A stretch of 17,302 nucleotides of DNA from an uncultured Gammaproteobacteria bacterium. GTDB lineage: Bacteria; Pseudomonadota; Gammaproteobacteria; Halothiobacillales; Halothiobacillaceae. The notes below the pieces were generated by a model. It was not told the DNA's origin. It searched no databases and saw only the letters and a list, made by a program, of their open reading frames with translations. Positions 14,363-17,302 of this stretch are shown here, piece by piece; within the stretch, counting starts at the first letter, position 1; every line of letters starts with the position of its first letter. Location: assembly GCA_938004235.1 (NCBI GenBank), contig CALKWL010000179.1, positions 1 to 17,302 of the forward strand, in the 5' to 3' direction. A program made the position numbers and the translations under genes.

Positions 14363-14590
14363 ATGATCACATACATTGATGCCCAAGAGCTGGGTACGCG
14401 CATTAACTATAACGCTCGCTACATCAACGACGTTTTGAGGGGCAAATGCTTCATCGAAGGTCGTCACTACGTCCGTCCGTTTGGCCGACGAAAGATCCTC
14501 TATATCTGGGAAAACATTGAGTCAGACATGGCCGTACTCATAAATCGAAAATTGATTCCCATGGCTAATGGAGGTGTTTTTCATGGCTAA
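14363..14590 (+). CDS. Excisionase-like small DNA-binding protein
   Basis: This is a 75-residue protein with no certain family. The order helix-turn-helix (IDAQELGTRINYNARYINDV), a G-x-x-F-x-EGRHYVRP turn, then a strand with RRKILYIW and a helix resembles the winged-helix excisionase/MerR-like proteins encoded next to phage integrases. It overlaps the downstream integrase by 8 bases, the usual xis-int arrangement. The start is ATG at 14363 with a weak ribosome binding site, 13 bases after the palindromic operator, so it is probably repressed through it. The function is inferred mainly from context. Confidence 0.6.
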   Translation: MITYIDAQELGTRINYNARYINDVLRGKCFIEGRHYVRPFGRRKILYIWENIESDMAVLINRKLIPMANGGVFHG

Positions 14591-15695
14591 CATCAGGGTT
14601 CGCAAAGAGACGGGGACGCTCTATTTTGACTTTTTCTTTAAAAACGTCCGCTGTCGAGAGTTCACAGCACTTTTGGATACAAAGGCAAATCGGAAGTTAA
14701 TGGAAGATGCTCTTAGGAAAATCGAAGCCGAAATCACCTTGGGCACCTTCGATTACGCCAAAACTTTCCCGAACAGCAAGCGTGCGGCGAAGTTCAGTGC
14801 AATGACGCAAAAATCGGGGGTCGAAAAAGCCCGCGAATCGACAGCTTCAACAGGCGGGATGCCAAGGGTCGGAGCCTTTGCCGAAGAATGGATGAGCGAG
14901 AAAGAAGTCGAATGGAAGCGATCGTATCGAAAAAAGATTCGCGACATTCTGGGCAAATACATCACGCCGGAATTTGGTGAAAAAGGTGTCAGCGACATCG
15001 TTAAAGCTGATTTGTTGAAATACCGTGCGAAGCTCGCCAAAGTCACTCACGGAACCAACACGCTGTCAGCATCGCGGGTTAACCAGATCATGAATGTGAT
15101 CAAGCAAATCCTCGATGAAGCCGCCGACCGTTACGAATTTAGCACGCCGTTCCAGGGGATCAAACCGCTGCGACTTGGACGGACGCAAGTGGATCCGTTT
15201 TCATTCGAAGAGGTGCAGGCCATTCTCAATGCAGTCCCCGCAGAATGGCATCACTATTTCGTCGTGCGCTTCTTTACTGGCATGCGCACCTCCGAAATCG
15301 ACGGGCTGAAATGGCGGTACGTCAACTTTGATCGGAGAGAAATTCTGATAGAAGAAACTCTGGTCAATGGCGAGGTGGACCCGCAGCCCAACCTTCTATT
15401 CCATTCCGACCAAGGCTGCCAATACACTAGCGCGGCCTACCAACAACGCCTCAAAGCCATGGGCATCACACCCAGCATGAGCCGTCGAGGCATTTTTTGG
15501 GATAACGCGGTCATGGAGCGGTTCTTCCGTAGCTTCAAGACTGAAACCCAACATGGCCTCACGCTCAAAACTCCGGATGAAATCACGTGGATTGCCAAAA
15601 AGTACATCCTCTTCTACAACACCCAGCGCATCCATTCGACCAACGGCTATCAAGCCCCCAACTCATTTGAGCAGTCCACTCAAAAATGCGCCTAA
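14583..15695 (+). CDS. Chimeric ORF: truncated tyrosine integrase fused to IS3 transposase C-terminus
   Basis: The start is ATG at 14583 with GGAGG 8 bases upstream, giving 370 residues. Residues 1-65 resemble the arm-binding DUF3596 domain of phage integrases. About 80-175 is the SAM-like core-binding domain, and about 190-266 is the start of the catalytic domain with the first catalytic arginine in FFTGMRTSEIDGLKW (Arg235). After VNGEVD (residue 266, base 15380) the sequence switches to an IS3-type DDE domain: LLFHSDQG (Asp276) and NAVMERFF (Glu312), 35 residues apart, ending at the transposase C-terminus. The integrase H-x-x-R and tyrosine are missing and so is the first transposase Asp, so neither activity is expected. 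The DNA-binding domains could survive. Confidence 0.88.
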   Translation: MANIRVRKETGTLYFDFFFKNVRCREFTALLDTKANRKLMEDALRKIEAEITLGTFDYAKTFPNSKRAAKFSAMTQKSGVEKARESTASTGGMPRVGAFAEEWMSEKEVEWKRSYRKKIRDILGKYITPEFGEKGVSDIVKADLLKYRAKLAKVTHGTNTLSASRVNQIMNVIKQILDEAADRYEFSTPFQGIKPLRLGRTQVDPFSFEEVQAILNAVPAEWHHYFVVRFFTGMRTSEIDGLKWRYVNFDRREILIEETLVNGEVDPQPNLLFHSDQGCQYTSAAYQQRLKAMGITPSMSRRGIFWDNAVMERFFRSFKTETQHGLTLKTPDEITWIAKKYILFYNTQRIHSTNGYQAPNSFEQSTQKCA

Positions 15696-15720
15696 TGCAC
15701 TGTCCAAGTTTTGTTGACCA
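15381..15720 (+). mobile_element. 3' remnant of an IS3-family element
   Basis: It begins inside orfB with PQPNLLFHSDQG and runs to the orfB stop at 15695 and a probable right end, TGTCCAAGTTTTGTTGACCA, at 15701-15720. This is a different IS3 branch from the copy at 4368-5596 (HSDQG rather than CDNGPEY). The left end, orfA and the first half of orfB are absent. Nothing recognisable as the rest of the integrase follows it, so the event combined insertion with a deletion. Confidence 0.75.
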
Positions 15721-15820
15721 TTACATGCTCGGCGTGTCAACCTACCCGTTCATAAATCCTTGTTCGACAAACGTATGACGTAGTGAACACGGATTGCAGG
15801 GCTTCAAGGTTCAGGTGCGC

Positions 15821-15940
15821 TTAGGTGTGCTCGTTGTATTTGTCCTTCTGTGGATGATGTTTCCTCACCCAGTGGTACACGCCGGCAACGAGCAACAATG
15901 TCCAAACGAGGCTCGCTAGAGCCCCAAGAAACATGGCCAT
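15821..15940 (-). CDS. Small single-span membrane protein (39 residues)
   Basis: The ORF has a strong ribosome binding site, AAGGAG (15949-15954), 8 bases before the ATG. The peptide has one hydrophobic helix of about 20 residues (MFLGALASLVWTLLLVAGVY) and then a charged, basic tail with HWVRKHHPQKDKY, giving an N-out/C-in prediction by the positive-inside rule. I do not recognise a family. Such peptides include oxidase accessory subunits, type I toxins and small membrane regulators; nothing here decides between them. An upstream ORF ends 1 base before its ATG, so coupling is possible. Confidence 0.6.
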   Translation of the reverse strand: MAMFLGALASLVWTLLLVAGVYHWVRKHHPQKDKYNEHT

Positions 15941-15941
15941 T

Positions 15942-16130
15942 TTATTTTCTCCTTTGTGAATCTTTTGCTAAACGCTTGAATGCAGGTTTCATCAGGACGC
16001 TCTGGATGCTTCGGCACGCCTTGGCTTGAGCAATGGCGCGTTTGAAGACAGTGAGGAAGAAGGCAGCGGGATTGTGGAGGAGTTTTTTCCAATCAATGAC
16101 CCGGTGCGTGAATCGAACGAAGTCAATCAT
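15942..16130 (-). CDS. Hypothetical small basic protein
   Basis: This is a 62-residue ORF, starting MIDFVRFTHRVIDWKKLL and rich in Lys, Arg and Ala, with no family I recognise. No ribosome binding site is seen before its ATG. Its stop lies 1 base before the ATG of the small membrane peptide, and the strong ribosome binding site of that peptide is inside its 3' end, so the two could form one transcript. It may equally be a chance ORF or a leader. The plus strand opposite it shows no better candidate. Confidence 0.3.
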   Translation of the reverse strand: MIDFVRFTHRVIDWKKLLHNPAAFFLTVFKRAIAQAKACRSIQSVLMKPAFKRLAKDSQRRK

Positions 16131-16246
16131 CCGGCTTGATACTTCGATAGGCTGATCTGAACATTCCGCTCAGTCAGCTTGCCTCTTTTGAATGCTTATG
16201 TTGTGGTACAAAAAACCATAGCCTACTTTTTTTGATCCTTGGATGC

Positions 16247-16525
16247 ATGAACGCTGAACTGATTTACCGTACCAAGGAAACGCATGGACAGGGTTTGATT
16301 GAAGTCGTGATCTGGCGTGTACCGCATCCTGTGCCACCATCCGAGCATCTGTTCAAATACAGGCTGGTGTACATCGTGGACGGTAAGCGTGTGGTGGGCT
16401 ATGACAACGAGCGTGGCAAAGGCGACCACAAACACCTGGGTGAGCAAGAAGTGGCCTACACATGGGTCAGTCCGCAACAGCTCATGCTGGATTTTATGCG
16501 TGACATCGACGAGGTAAACACATGA
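16247..16525 (+). CDS. tumE: TumE-family toxin (DUF6516)
   Basis: The 92-residue protein matches the TumE toxin family as I know it: ELIYR near the N-terminus, EVVIWRVPHPVPPSEH (about 19-34), KYRLVYI, then the hallmark GYDNERGKGDHKH (51-63), and a C-terminal helix LMLDFMRDIDE. The biochemical target of the family is not something I can state. The ATG at 16247 is chosen over an upstream in-frame TTG because family members begin near here; the ribosome binding site is weak. Its stop overlaps the start of the next gene by 4 bases (ATGA), the usual coupling of toxin and antitoxin. Confidence 0.85.
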   Translation: MNAELIYRTKETHGQGLIEVVIWRVPHPVPPSEHLFKYRLVYIVDGKRVVGYDNERGKGDHKHLGEQEVAYTWVSPQQLMLDFMRDIDEVNT

Positions 16526-16899
16526 ACGAACACATTTTGCATGTCCGCGTGGGTCAACCGCTGAGTGATAGTCTGGCGAACGCTGCTTCGATGATGGAAG
16601 CTCTGGAACGCAATGAAGCCGTGACACCCTATTTCGGCATCGGCTTTTCCGAGATCGGCACGATGCTGGGTGTTCTCACCGCCAAACGTTGGGATTTAAT
16701 CGCAGTGCTGCGGGAGCACGGTGCCATGAGCGTGGCCGAATTGGCACGACGCAGCGAACGTAATTACAAAAACGTGCATCAGGATGTGGCGATGCTGCTG
16801 GAGTGGCACATTCTTGAACGCAATGAACAGGGTCAGATTCATGCGCCGTTTGATGAGCTGGTGCTGGATGTGAAGATGCCGATGGCTAGGGCAGCGTAG
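16522..16899 (+). CDS. tumA: TumA-family HTH antitoxin
   Basis: The 125-residue partner of the TumE-like toxin. An N-terminal half (LHVRVGQPLSDSLANAASMMEAL) is followed by a winged helix-turn-helix (about 50-115: LTAKRWDLIAVLREHG, MSVAELARRSERNYKNVHQDV, LLEWHILERNEQGQI). This is the MarR/ArsR-like fold of the antitoxins paired with TumE. The antitoxin probably neutralises the toxin and represses the operon. The toxin-first gene order is normal for this family. A 14-bp palindrome at 16911-16924 follows the stop but has no T run, so it is not a clear terminator. Confidence 0.82.
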   Translation: MNEHILHVRVGQPLSDSLANAASMMEALERNEAVTPYFGIGFSEIGTMLGVLTAKRWDLIAVLREHGAMSVAELARRSERNYKNVHQDVAMLLEWHILERNEQGQIHAPFDELVLDVKMPMARAA

Positions 16900-17085
16900 T
16901 TAGTTTTGACGAGATGTGCATCTCAGGCATACGCACCAACCGAGGTGATGGCTACCAAACATTGTTGGCCTTTCAATGGCATTGACTGAAGTGAGATGGG
17001 ATTTGACTACAGACGCTTCCACTAGCAAAACACACAGGTTCACCAATGCGACTCATGTCCGGATTAACGACCACGATGGGTGGCG

Positions 17086-17302
17086 TTATGTCGCGGTTTG
17101 AATAGACTGCATCCCCAGAACTTTTGCGGCTAAGTTCAGGCGTTTATCAAAACAAGTAAACAATAGCGGTAATGGCGCTCGTTGATGCAAATGACGTGCT
17201 GCTGCGAGATGCACGCTGTCGTAGGCGCGCAGGGAAAAAACCTCTGCCAATTCTGCGGCGCTTTGCAGTAGGCTCAAGTCAGTTTCGACCTGCAAAAAAT
17301 CG
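17086..17302 (-). CDS. PIN-domain (VapC-like) toxin, C-terminal part
   Basis: An ORF open at the right edge ends at 17086 and reads ...DFLQVETDLSLLQSAAELA, then LRAYDSVHLAAA and LFTCFDKRLNLAAKVLGM. These are the last two acidic motifs of a PIN ribonuclease domain (Asp in RAYDSVHLA and Asp in TCFDKRL). VapC-type toxins with this ending cleave tRNA or rRNA. The first half and any VapB antitoxin lie beyond the window. The 186 bases between it and tumA hold no gene I can support. The gene is convergent with tumE-tumA. Confidence 0.8.
   Translation of the reverse strand, partial: DFLQVETDLSLLQSAAELAEVFSLRAYDSVHLAAARHLHQRAPLPLLFTCFDKRLNLAAKVLGMQSIQTAT

Noticed and set aside
14252..14467. 71-residue minus-strand ORF overlapping the operators and the excisionase-like gene
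   Set aside because: It is antisense to the better candidate and crosses the palindromic operators; no ribosome binding site.
15361..15367. TGGTCAA near the integrase-transposase junction, matching the complement of the IS remnant's right end
   Set aside because: Only 7 bp, and it encodes the conserved integrase LVNGE segment; the transposase sequence begins 20 bp later without an IS left end, so chance is more likely.
16911..16924. 14-bp palindrome GAGATGTGCATCTC as terminator of tumE-tumA
   Set aside because: The stem is short, not GC-rich, and no T run follows on either strand.

Overview
The window reads as a chromosome segment of a proteobacterium, beta or gamma by the look of its proteins. 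Two pieces of conserved core synteny support this: pnp, and the block tRNA-Val / thrS-infC-rpmI-rplT-pheS-pheT-ihfA-merR / tRNA-Pro-Arg-His, which is a known gene order in those classes. Genus cannot be named from sequence reading alone.

Layout. (a) 1-285: a nested set of inverted repeats in front of pnp. (b) 286-4321, plus strand: pnp (polynucleotide phosphorylase) followed after 16 bases by parE (topoisomerase IV subunit B). (c) 4368-5596: an IS3-family insertion sequence on the minus strand, with an intact orfB, a preserved A-AAA-AAG slippery site and a damaged orfA. (d) 5628-13816, minus strand, read right to left: a tRNA-Val with its own promoter and terminator, then the long translation operon thrS, infC (non-AUG start), rpmI, rplT, a terminator, pheS, pheT, ihfA and a MerR-type regulator, then tRNA-Pro(UGG), tRNA-Arg(UCU), tRNA-His(GUG) and a terminator. 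(e) 13772-17302: an accessory region. It holds a ribbon-helix-helix gene, an operator-rich divergent region, a small excisionase-like gene and a tyrosine integrase. The integrase loses its catalytic C-terminus and is fused in frame to the C-terminal third of an IS3 transposase. Beyond lie two small minus-strand ORFs (one a 39-residue single-membrane-span peptide with a strong ribosome binding site), a TumE/TumA toxin-antitoxin pair, and the C-terminal part of a PIN-domain (VapC-like) toxin running off the window.

How the genes work together. Region (d) supplies translation: two aminoacyl-tRNA synthetases, initiation factor 3, two 50S proteins, four tRNAs, and IHF-alpha as a nucleoid and regulatory partner. 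Several intergenic structures look like candidates for autogenous control: the infC start codon, hairpins before rpmI, a hairpin before thrS, and a short Phe-containing leader ORF before pheS. Region (e) looks like a decayed integrative element whose integrase has been destroyed by an IS remnant, next to at least two toxin-antitoxin modules. No CRISPR array, rRNA or defence operon of a recognised kind was seen. The most unusual items are the integrase-transposase chimera, the phased TGTATAGC operators, the undescribed 39-residue membrane peptide, and the large cruciform-capable repeat in the pnp leader.
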